Part shown: positions 1 through 5,417 of the stretch, one piece after another
How the letters are laid out: every line of letters starts with the position of its first letter
Numbering within the stretch: the stretch's first letter is position 1
Assembly: GCA_964636675.1 (NCBI GenBank)
Contig: CAZWUO010000224.1
Location: 1-5,417, forward strand
DNA length: 5,417 nucleotides
Source: JALUUH01 sp964636675
GTDB taxonomy: Bacteria > Pseudomonadota > Gammaproteobacteria > S012-40
Reading direction: 5' to 3'
The notes under the pieces: generated by a model
The model's database searches: none
Told to the model about the DNA's origin: nothing
What the model saw: only the letters and a program-made list of their open reading frames with translations
Position numbers and translations under genes: made by a program

Positions 1-508
1 CCATAAAGCTGAAAAATGCTTCAGTTGTCATCGCCAGTGCAAAATAATCCTCTCTATCTTTTTGGTTTTTTAATAAAAACTTTTCATCAGACGCTAAATT
101 CAGCACCGGATGACAACCAAGGTCACGCATATCGATTGTACAATTTTTATGTCTACATAAGTAGATATCGTAACCCGAATCGATTTCAGACAATATCCTG
201 TTCACAGCCCCCGGACTCATTAGATCATCTGCACTAAAAATCCAACAGTAATCACCTTTAGCCAGATCCACAGATACCGCCATATCCCGGTCAATTCCAC
301 CACGAGCCTCGAGTAAAAAATATTTTATTTGCGGAAAAGCATCCACATAATATTGAACAATGTCAGAAGTTGAATCGGTAGACGCTCCATCAACAACAAT
401 AATTTCCACATCATCTGTCATTTGGCTCACTATTGAATCTAACGTTTCTCCAATAAACCCACCAAAGTTATAGGTCGGAATACAAATAGAAAGTTTATAG
501 CGACTCAT
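1..508 (-). CDS. Family 2 glycosyltransferase, abequosyltransferase-like (3' end outside window)
   Basis: This is the N-terminal 169 residues of a GT-A fold, family GT2 glycosyltransferase; the gene continues past the left edge. Visible motifs are the nucleotide-binding start CIPTYNFGGFIGETLDSI (residues 9-26), VDGASTDST (39-47), the block ARGGIDRDM (68-76), GDYCWIFSADD (85-95) with the SADD metal-binding aspartates, and a GA after it. GGID.D followed by GDYCW and the S-x-D-D motif is the pattern I associate with the abequosyltransferase-like branch of GT2, whose members act in O-antigen synthesis. The donor sugar here cannot be read from sequence. The ATG at 508 lies 2 bp after the stop codon of the upstream glycosyltransferase gene, with GGA about 5 nt before it, so translation is probably coupled. 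It is expected to work at the cytoplasmic face of the inner membrane on a lipid-linked acceptor. GT2 membership is firm; the subfamily is a judgement from recalled motifs. Confidence 0.9.
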   Translation of the reverse strand, partial: MSRYKLSICIPTYNFGGFIGETLDSIVSQMTDDVEIIVVDGASTDSTSDIVQYYVDAFPQIKYFLLEARGGIDRDMAVSVDLAKGDYCWIFSADDLMSPGAVNRILSEIDSGYDIYLCRHKNCTIDMRDLGCHPVLNLASDEKFLLKNQKDREDYFALAMTTEAFFSFM

Positions 509-510
509 AA

Positions 511-1620
511 TTATCCATTTATGGAAGGCCTGTACATTTCAGAATGATCATTTGCAATTTTATCCCAACACCTTAAATTATAATTCTGCTCATTTTTACG
601 CTTTCGTCCAAGGTAAAGATTCAAAGCCACCCTCATATCAGCTATATCATTTGGTTTCGAGTAATAAACATTACTCTCTGGTGAATACCCGCGTTCATCC
701 AAAGATGTTGTCACGAGAAAAGTTCCCTGATCTATAACTGCATGAACTGATGTGTTCCATACTCCAGCACCATCTTCCAGCGGAAGAATAACAGCATCCG
801 CTGATGCTAATATTTCTGCTACATTCTCAGCTGGCAAAAAACCCGTAACATTTACCCTACCTTTCCATGTCTCACTACCGACAATCTCCAGGATTTTTTT
901 TTGATATTCCAGAGACGGATCCAGGTCAGTAATTAACACAACAAAATCCCGATTAGCATTTGCGATCTCAAACACTTGTTCAACATTTTTGTTAGGAAAG
1001 GAAAAGCCGAAAAAAACAACTAACCGGGCTCTTACCAAACCAAGTTTTTCGCGAACAACAGATACTTGCGTGTCATTTAACCTTCTAGTGGGTATCGTCG
1101 ACGCATTCGGTATCATCCGGTAGTTTTTATTTCTAATAATCCGCGAAAACCACGAAGGCATTAAATCAAGATAGTTTGGTCTTACAAATATTAACCCTTG
1201 AAGGATTACACTAAATAATATTAGAATCATACTATTAAGAATCCTGAAACGTGTAATTCTAAACGGCTCATGCCACGTCATATAAACAGGTATTCGCATA
1301 AGCCAAACAACTATCGGCAAGAGTATGTGTAATACACCCCACCCTTTGTAGCCCATAGTTGGATACTGAAAATGAATAACATCTGGTTTCCAACGATGCA
1401 GTTTTTTGATCGTTTGAAAGATGCTGCGCATTCGATCCTTAATAATTGGGAAGACCACAAAATCGCTATCACGGCTCACTGGGAGCGCACCCAAATCTGT
1501 AAGCACCGCAACGTCAAGACAATCATTCCTGGACAAGGCGGTCGCTAAATGAAATGTGTAGTCGCCAACGCCACATTTCATAGGTGGAAACGATCCTGTA
1601 ACAAGCAACACCCTCATCAT
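511..1620 (-). CDS. Glycosyltransferase, GT4-like (GT-B fold)
   Basis: This 369-residue protein has the two-domain layout of GT-B glycosyltransferases, which move a sugar from a nucleotide donor to a lipid-linked acceptor. The N-terminal domain opens with a beta strand and glycine-rich loop (LLVTGSFPPMKCGVGDYT, residues 5-22) typical of the GT4 branch with a CGVGDY signature, then PDVIHFQYPT (79-88) and WHEP (116-119). Hydrophobic stretches at about 97-114 and 127-146 could provide membrane association. The C-terminal donor domain begins near IPNAS (170-174), with FFGFSFPNKN (203-212), VNVTGFLP (256-263) and ADAVILPLEDGAG (274-286). The second glutamate of the usual EX7E motif appears to be replaced (alanine near 294). 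I chose the ATG at 1620 because it forms an ATGA overlap with the methyltransferase stop codon. A longer reading from 1647 would add nine residues before the conserved start. A second ATG follows at 1617. The upstream Shine-Dalgarno is weak (AAAGAAAG), as expected for coupled translation. Confidence 0.9.
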   Translation of the reverse strand: MMRVLLVTGSFPPMKCGVGDYTFHLATALSRNDCLDVAVLTDLGALPVSRDSDFVVFPIIKDRMRSIFQTIKKLHRWKPDVIHFQYPTMGYKGWGVLHILLPIVVWLMRIPVYMTWHEPFRITRFRILNSMILILFSVILQGLIFVRPNYLDLMPSWFSRIIRNKNYRMIPNASTIPTRRLNDTQVSVVREKLGLVRARLVVFFGFSFPNKNVEQVFEIANANRDFVVLITDLDPSLEYQKKILEIVGSETWKGRVNVTGFLPAENVAEILASADAVILPLEDGAGVWNTSVHAVIDQGTFLVTTSLDERGYSPESNVYYSKPNDIADMRVALNLYLGRKRKNEQNYNLRCWDKIANDHSEMYRPSING

Positions 1621-2333
1621 CCAGTAACTTTCTTTAACACCATCCACGCAAATGTATAATCCCGTTCGGAGCAGCTGATAGGCCGATCCTTCCCCTTGAA
1701 GTTCATGTCACCAACCGGCATTAAATCATAGTTTGTCGCTTGACTCACAAAATCACGTACATCATTTTCCGAAAAAATCAGCCAATCCATTCCAAAAAAT
1801 TTAATTTCAGATGTGTCTATTTTTTCCGGCCAATAATCAAACGATGAAATAAAGAACCCGCCAGGTTTGAGCAATCGGGACATTTCACTGAGTAACTCCT
1901 GGCTTTTAAAGCCGTGTTCAATAACTGAAATAGAAGTAATCGCATCGAACGAAGAATCTTCGAATTTGGTGCTCATAAAATTATCTACCACATAGTTGAT
2001 GGAATCAGAATATGGCATTTTGTCCAAACTCGAATTGAGGTCAACCCCACTTAAATTAGTAAACCCCAACTTATGAAGAGAGATAAGCACTTCTGATGCA
2101 TAACAACCAATATCGAGCACTGTAGCTTCTTTTTTGATATTTTTTTCAATAAATTCTACTGTTGACAATACATCCCAACTCTTTACTTGATCACCCACCT
2201 TAATACCGCCAAGGAGCTTTAATCGCCGCAATAAAGACTGCAGAGGCGTATCTATAAATGACGCAGCCTTTTTGACCAAATCACAACGCGCTTCACTTAT
2301 TTGTTTCTCATTTTGTAATACTTCCATAGCCAT
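1617..2333 (-). CDS. SAM-dependent methyltransferase (class I)
   Basis: A 238-residue protein with a class I Rossmann-fold methyltransferase core in the Methyltransf_11/23 style. Motif I is VLDIGCYASEV (residues 72-82), the acidic ribose-binding strand end is GVDLN (96-100), motif IV is SFDAITSISVIEHG (128-141), and LLKPGGFFISSFDYW (154-168) is the post-catalytic LKPGG strand. Motif I lacks the second and third glycines of the canonical DxGCGxG, having CYAS instead. About 65 residues precede the core and may form an acceptor-binding helical cap. There is no membrane segment, so it should be cytosolic. Its place between a flippase and two glycosyltransferases suggests it methylates a sugar or a nucleotide-sugar precursor, but the substrate is not readable. 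The ATG at 2333 is supported by AAGG 9 nt upstream; the ATG two codons later would sit too far from that site. Its stop codon overlaps the next gene's start. Confidence 0.87.
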   Translation of the reverse strand: MAMEVLQNEKQISEARCDLVKKAASFIDTPLQSLLRRLKLLGGIKVGDQVKSWDVLSTVEFIEKNIKKEATVLDIGCYASEVLISLHKLGFTNLSGVDLNSSLDKMPYSDSINYVVDNFMSTKFEDSSFDAITSISVIEHGFKSQELLSEMSRLLKPGGFFISSFDYWPEKIDTSEIKFFGMDWLIFSENDVRDFVSQATNYDLMPVGDMNFKGKDRPISCSERDYTFAWMVLKKVTG

Positions 2334-2371
2334 CGTATTTAACCTTATGCTGTAGTTACAATCAAGTTGAA

Positions 2372-2391
2372 AAGTTAGTCGGTACTAACTT
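2372..2391 (-). other. Hairpin spanning the flippase stop codon
   Basis: A perfect 8-bp inverted repeat (AAGTTAGT / ACTAACTT) with a 4-base loop covers the TAG stop of the flippase gene and the first bases of the 51-bp gap before the methyltransferase gene. On the transcript only four U residues follow, and the stem is AT-rich, so it is weak as an intrinsic terminator. It may be a partial attenuator, an mRNA processing or stability element, or chance. Confidence 0.35.
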
Positions 2392-3881
2392 GTAATATTC
2401 ACAAACTTACCCCAAGCCATGGGTCTCAGTCGAGGCGAGGCTAAAATAATTACCGCAGTAGCCAAAACTGCTAGCCCACCGCTTATTAACAGTTTTATAT
2501 AGTCCGCATAAGGCAAATCAAGCACAACACTACTAGCTGCGCCAATGACAATAACTGACAAGATCATCGGTACCAAAACATCTCGCAACAACCATTTGAT
2601 GGCAATCCCCCTTAACAAGAGACGGTGCGTTAACCAGGTTCCAAGAAACAAATAAATTACATTAAGAATCAACCATGCCAACGCCCCACCAACCGCCCCA
2701 TACTTATTAGCCAGAAAAAATATTAGCGGGATTAGAATCACCAACAATACTGCATTAATTATCAACGGTAACCTCGTTATACCATGAGCTAATTGGGCAG
2801 CATATGGGAAATGCATTGCCCCATTTATCGCCGTACCAATTAGCAACAACGATACAACCGGTGCAATATTAGTAGCAAGTGCCAAATTTCCTGTCCAAAG
2901 ATGGACTAATTCCTGGGAAAAAAAAGCAGCCGTAATTGCTATAGGAAAAAGTGTAGCCGTCAACAAACAAGTCCCTAGCCGGTAATATTCAACTAATGTT
3001 TCGATATCATCGTTAGCGACAAGTAAAGACATGCGTGGAAATATTGTATTAAAAACGGGTGTTAAAAGTACATACAAACCACTAGCCAACACACCAGCCA
3101 GCACATACCCTCCGAACTCCTCTAAACCAAGAAGCTTGCTCAGTAGCGCCTTATCGAGTTGCATCAGGATCACTGCGGACAAAGAAATACCAACCATACC
3201 TGCAGAAAATCGCCAAATACGCTTCAAACCATTAACATCAAACTTAATTTGGCTATTCATTCCTATAACTCGCCATGCAACAAAACGTATTACAACCGCA
3301 TATAAAAGGCCGACAAAAGCTTGCCAGATAAAAAATGCTTCAATTGTTGGTGAAACAAACGCTAAAATTCCAACAACGCCAACATTGCTGATTGTTATCA
3401 TCACAATATTGACGGCGCTGGAAACCGTCAATCTTTGCGCCCCCATCACCGCACCTTTATACAGCCCGATAGGCCAACGGCAAGCTATGACGAAGCCCAT
3501 CAGCATCAATGCTTGCACAAGCGTTTCCTCACTGAGCGACTCTGCATTAATCCAATATTTTGCAATATATGGAGACAATAAAAACATCAACAATGCTATC
3601 AAGCCAGCCATACACCAATAGAGTACACTCAGAGTGTGCAACAGGTTTCTGGCATCTTGCATATTTCCCGACGCAGTACATCGCGCAACTTCTCGATTTA
3701 TTGTCGGTGCCAATCCAAGGTCCAGCAGTAAAAAAATGCTTTGTAATGTAACAAAAAAGCCAATAAGGCCATATGCCTCGACCCCAAGAAACTTTAAATA
3801 CAGGGGAATAACAGCCAAGGTCAGGATAGCAGTCCATGCTGAATCACCAATCCCTGCTATTAAATTACGGTTAAGCCTCAA
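2385..3881 (-). CDS. wzx: Polysaccharide repeat-unit flippase, Wzx-type (MOP superfamily)
   Basis: A 498-residue, strongly hydrophobic membrane protein of the RfbX/Wzx group (COG2244). I count roughly 14 membrane segments by eye, at about residues 13-33, 38-56, 86-108, 124-142, 155-178, 181-203, 227-244, 258-282, 303-325, 336-356, 371-390, 397-419, 432-454 and 463-481. The length is usual for the family. Recognisable signatures are IPLYLKFLGVEAYGLIGFF (25-43), LDLGLAPTINREVAR (53-67) and the QLDKALLSKLLGLEEFGGYVLA block (241-262). It should flip undecaprenyl-diphosphate-linked repeat units to the periplasm. The only in-frame start that fits is a TTG at 3881, giving an MRLNRN N-terminus like that of relatives, with TGAG about 9 nt upstream. 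The TAA that ends gmd lies 6 bp upstream in the same frame. An ATG at 3895 opens only five codons in another frame. A 51-bp gap follows before the methyltransferase gene. Confidence 0.92.
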   Translation of the reverse strand: MRLNRNLIAGIGDSAWTAILTLAVIPLYLKFLGVEAYGLIGFFVTLQSIFLLLDLGLAPTINREVARCTASGNMQDARNLLHTLSVLYWCMAGLIALLMFLLSPYIAKYWINAESLSEETLVQALMLMGFVIACRWPIGLYKGAVMGAQRLTVSSAVNIVMITISNVGVVGILAFVSPTIEAFFIWQAFVGLLYAVVIRFVAWRVIGMNSQIKFDVNGLKRIWRFSAGMVGISLSAVILMQLDKALLSKLLGLEEFGGYVLAGVLASGLYVLLTPVFNTIFPRMSLLVANDDIETLVEYYRLGTCLLTATLFPIAITAAFFSQELVHLWTGNLALATNIAPVVSLLLIGTAINGAMHFPYAAQLAHGITRLPLIINAVLLVILIPLIFFLANKYGAVGGALAWLILNVIYLFLGTWLTHRLLLRGIAIKWLLRDVLVPMILSVIVIGAASSVVLDLPYADYIKLLISGGLAVLATAVIILASPRLRPMAWGKFVNITS

Positions 3882-3887
3882 ACAAAT

Positions 3888-4985
3888 TTACTCATGATAA
3901 TCATTTGCTTGATACCCATGCTGCTTCACTAATTCATCTCGCTCAGCGGTTTTCAGGTCTTCGCGCACCATTTCTTGAACAAGCTCTTTAAAGGTAATCT
4001 TTGGTTCCCAACCTAGTTCATTTTTTGCCTTGGAAGGATCTCCCAACAAACTTTCGACCTCCGTAGGACGGAAGTAACGTGGGTCAATCGAAACAATGCA
4101 GTTACCAGCAGAATCATAGCCTTTTTCTTTTAAACCTGCACCTTCCCAGCGAACCTTAATACCAAGTTCCTCGGCAGCTGCATTCACGAAATCACGAACA
4201 CTATACTGTACACCTGTAGCAATCACATAATCTTCTGGTTGCTCTTGTTGTAACATTAACCACTGCATTTCAACGTAATCTTTTGCATGTCCCCAGTCAC
4301 GTTTAGCATCAAGATTCCCCAAGTAGATCGATTTTTGTAATCCCAGCTTGATGCGTGCCAGTGCGCGAGTAATTTTGCGCGTAACAAAATTCTCCCCACG
4401 CAAAGGAGACTCATGATTAAATAAAATACCATTACATGCATAAATTCCATATGCTTCACGATAATTTACCGTGATCCAATATGCATAGAGCTTTGCAACC
4501 GCATAAGGAGAACGCGGATAGAATGGTGTAGTTTCTTTTTGAGGAACCTCCTGCACTAATCCATACAACTCTGATGTGGAAGCCTGGTAATAACGCGTTT
4601 TTTTTTCAAGCCCAAGAATACGAATCGCTTCAAGTATACGCAAAGCACCAAGCGCATCAGAGTTCGCCGTATATTCAGGTTCCTCGAACGAGACTGCTAC
4701 ATGGCTTTGCGCGGCCAAATTATAAATTTCATCAGGTTGTGTTTGTTTGATAATGCGGACCAGGTTTGACGAATCCGTCAAATCTCCATGATGCAGAAAA
4801 AACCTCACTCCCTCTTCATGCGGATCACGATATAAGCGATCAATGCGCGCAGTATTAAAAGACGATGCTCTACGTTTTACACCATGCACAACATAGCCTT
4901 TATTTAATAGGAACTCTGCTAAATAAGCCCCATCTTGTCCTGTCACACCCGTAATTAATGCAACTCTCTTCTTTTTTGATGTCAT
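3888..4985 (-). CDS. gmd: GDP-mannose 4,6-dehydratase
   Basis: A complete 365-residue GDP-mannose 4,6-dehydratase of the extended short-chain dehydrogenase family. It converts GDP-D-mannose to GDP-4-keto-6-deoxy-D-mannose with bound NADP, in the cytosol. The cofactor loop is TGVTGQDGAYLAE (residues 12-24), followed by GVKRRASSFNT (35-45) and HHGDLTDSSNL (65-75). Catalytic residues are visible as T137 and E139 in ASTSELYG, and Y161 and K165 in YAVAK, each offset by five from the positions I recall for E. coli Gmd. NHESPLRGENFVTRKI (190-205), LGNLDAKRDWGHAKDYVE (222-239) and RPTEVESLLGDP (306-317) are diagnostic of the family. The usual SPRRGE reads SPLRGE here. It is the first gene of the operon in this window. 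Its product needs a reductase, epimerase-reductase or aminotransferase (toward rhamnose, fucose, 6-deoxytalose, perosamine or colitose), which is not present here. The start ATG at 4985 has only a weak GGGA element about 10 nt upstream. Confidence 0.97.
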   Translation of the reverse strand: MTSKKKRVALITGVTGQDGAYLAEFLLNKGYVVHGVKRRASSFNTARIDRLYRDPHEEGVRFFLHHGDLTDSSNLVRIIKQTQPDEIYNLAAQSHVAVSFEEPEYTANSDALGALRILEAIRILGLEKKTRYYQASTSELYGLVQEVPQKETTPFYPRSPYAVAKLYAYWITVNYREAYGIYACNGILFNHESPLRGENFVTRKITRALARIKLGLQKSIYLGNLDAKRDWGHAKDYVEMQWLMLQQEQPEDYVIATGVQYSVRDFVNAAAEELGIKVRWEGAGLKEKGYDSAGNCIVSIDPRYFRPTEVESLLGDPSKAKNELGWEPKITFKELVQEMVREDLKTAERDELVKQHGYQANDYHE

Positions 4986-5211
4986 TAAACTTGCGTCCCA
5001 ATTAGTTTAGGAACGTGCACGTGACAACCTCTCTATTTTGCATCCCGACTTCAGCCCGTACTCACCCATTCTTCAATCGTAAAAACCCGAAATAGAACGA
5101 CTATTTTCGCACTTTTGCTCAATCTGAACGAACGAATACGCACCAAACGAGAACGTTATTACGTGCGCATTCCTTATTAATAAATTTTGAGTCACTCTGC
5201 CACAAACAATT
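4986..5211. other. Non-coding leader upstream of gmd
   Basis: No gene of recognisable family is visible in any frame. Read toward gmd, the stretch holds a 10-bp palindrome TTATTAATAA at 5174-5183, a second palindrome ACGTGCACGT at 5013-5022, and a 20-codon open frame from an ATG at 5069 that lacks a convincing ribosome site and resembles nothing I know. A weak promoter alternative is TTGTGG (5205-5200) and TATTAA (5182-5177) with a 17-nt spacer. It is best read as the transcribed leader and promoter region of the gmd operon, or as scar sequence left beside the rmlB remnant. Confidence 0.5.
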
Positions 5212-5240
5212 TTATACCTTCAGCTTCTGTGACCTCACAA
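5211..5240 (-). promoter_or_regulatory. Candidate sigma-70-type promoter for the gmd operon
   Basis: On the minus strand TTGTGA (5240-5235) and TATAAA (5216-5211) are separated by 18 bp, matching the -35 and -10 consensus at four and five of six positions. Transcription would begin near 5204 and give a leader of about 220 nt before gmd. The -35 box lies inside the degraded rmlB fragment, so if real this promoter arose from or after the decay. In AT-rich DNA such matches occur by chance, and transcription could also enter from beyond the right edge. Confidence 0.3.
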
Positions 5241-5366
5241 AAGCAGCCCAACCAACCACTCGTTCCAAATGACTTTCTACCGCCAAGCGCATGACAGCAT
5301 CGGGTTTGTATTCCCGAAATATACGCTCCACTGCCGCCCTGTCACATATCGACATGCTCAAAGAAC
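5212..5366 (-). pseudogene. rmlB: Degraded internal fragment of dTDP-glucose 4,6-dehydratase
   Basis: The minus strand reads a 47-residue open frame from an ATG at 5355 to a TAA at 5214-5212. Its stretch [20 protein letters not shown] followed by RLAVESHLERVVGWAAFV matches the RmlB segment just after the cofactor-binding strand, usually [35 protein letters not shown]. Directly upstream, at 5366-5352, a different frame reads FFEHVD, which is the expected preceding RmlB sequence. A deletion of about two bases near 5350 therefore separates the two parts. Similarity ends at AAFV; RSQKLKV and a stop follow. Missing are the N-terminal GxxGxxG cofactor loop and the catalytic TDE and YxxxK residues downstream. 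Conserved H in MHLAAES is R, and the DGP motif is lost. An intact RmlB has about 350 residues, so this is a non-functional relic of a dTDP-rhamnose pathway gene. It lies in the same direction as the operon. Confidence 0.8.
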
Positions 5367-5373
5367 TCAACAA

Positions 5374-5393
5374 CCACCAGCTAAAGCTGGTGG
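5374..5393. repeat. Perfect hairpin with TAAA loop (inner of a pair)
   Basis: CCACCAGC and GCTGGTGG form an 8-bp GC-rich perfect stem around a TAAA loop. It lies about 7 bp from the point where the rmlB similarity starts, and 10 bp from a second hairpin with the same loop. Subterminal hairpins of this form are the recognition structures of IS200/IS605-family single-strand transposases, and similar stems occur at the right end of TnpB-bearing elements. The family assignment is inferred from form only. Confidence 0.55.
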
Positions 5394-5403
5394 GTTAGTA
5401 TTA

Positions 5404-5417
5404 CGGACTAAAGTCCG
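5404..5417. repeat. Perfect hairpin with TAAA loop (outer, at window edge)
   Basis: CGGAC and GTCCG pair around TAAA; the stem could be longer but the window stops at its last base. Together with the hairpin at 5374-5393 (spacer GTTAGTATTA) it makes a tandem two-hairpin array with identical loops. This looks like the terminal region of an IS200/IS605-type element whose body lies beyond the right edge. No transposase or TnpB coding is in view. Confidence 0.45.

Noticed and set aside
16..237. A 73-codon plus-strand open frame at the left edge.
   Set aside because: It is antisense to the GT2 gene, whose motifs are clear on the minus strand.
1621..1647. A nine-residue N-terminal extension of the GT4-like protein from an ATG at 1647.
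   Set aside because: It overlaps the end of the methyltransferase further and lies before the conserved first strand; the ATGA overlap at 1620 is the usual coupled start.
3031..3621. A 196-codon open frame on the plus strand.
   Set aside because: It is antisense to the well-supported flippase gene, has a composition expected of the complement of a hydrophobic protein, and shows no known motif.
3547..3837. A 96-codon minus-strand open frame inside the flippase gene.
   Set aside because: It is an alternative frame of the flippase with no family features or ribosome site.
5013..5022. Palindrome ACGTGCACGT about 30 bp upstream of gmd, a possible operator.
   Set aside because: A single 10-bp palindrome without a second copy or a recognised regulator consensus is not enough to call a site.
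5007..5069. A 20-residue minus-strand open frame in the gmd leader.
   Set aside because: Too short to judge, with weak ribosome site and no recognisable similarity; expected by chance.
5277..5284. GGCGGTAG on the minus strand, matching the first eight bases of the ops element bound by RfaH in polysaccharide operon leaders.
   Set aside because: The following bases (AAAG) do not continue the ops consensus, and the match lies in a codon-explained stretch of the rmlB relic (LAVES). No JUMPstart context is visible.

Overview
The window carries part of a surface polysaccharide (O-antigen, capsule or exopolysaccharide) biosynthesis locus from a bacterium. It is probably a Gram-negative proteobacterium: the GDP-mannose dehydratase and the Wzx-type flippase look proteobacterial, and the rmlB remnant reads like gammaproteobacterial RmlB. 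I cannot name a genus. The DNA is moderately AT-rich. By eye, gmd has a higher GC content than the glycosyltransferase and methyltransferase genes, which is common in polysaccharide loci.

All recognisable genes lie on the minus strand and read from right to left. The order is gmd (4985-3888), a 498-residue flippase (3881-2385), a SAM-dependent methyltransferase (2333-1617), a family GT4-like glycosyltransferase (1620-511) and a family GT2 glycosyltransferase that runs off the left edge (508 to <1). Spacings are 6 bp, 51 bp, a 4-bp ATGA overlap and 2 bp, so this is almost certainly one operon. Gmd makes GDP-4-keto-6-deoxymannose, the precursor of a GDP-deoxyhexose. The two glycosyltransferases would add sugars to a lipid-linked repeat unit, the methyltransferase may decorate it, and the flippase would carry it across the inner membrane. 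The enzyme that finishes the GDP-sugar, the polymerase (Wzy), the initiating transferase and any export genes are not in the window.

The right-hand 432 bp (4986-5417) contain no intact gene. This stretch holds a gmd leader with a weak promoter candidate, a degraded fragment of rmlB (dTDP-glucose 4,6-dehydratase) at about 5212-5366, and two adjacent perfect hairpins with identical TAAA loops at 5374-5417. The hairpins resemble an end of an IS200/IS605-type element. The most informative part of the window is this junction: it suggests that an older rml-containing locus was disrupted, with a mobile-element end lying next to its remains. I found no clearly new biological system; the operon itself is ordinary in kind.
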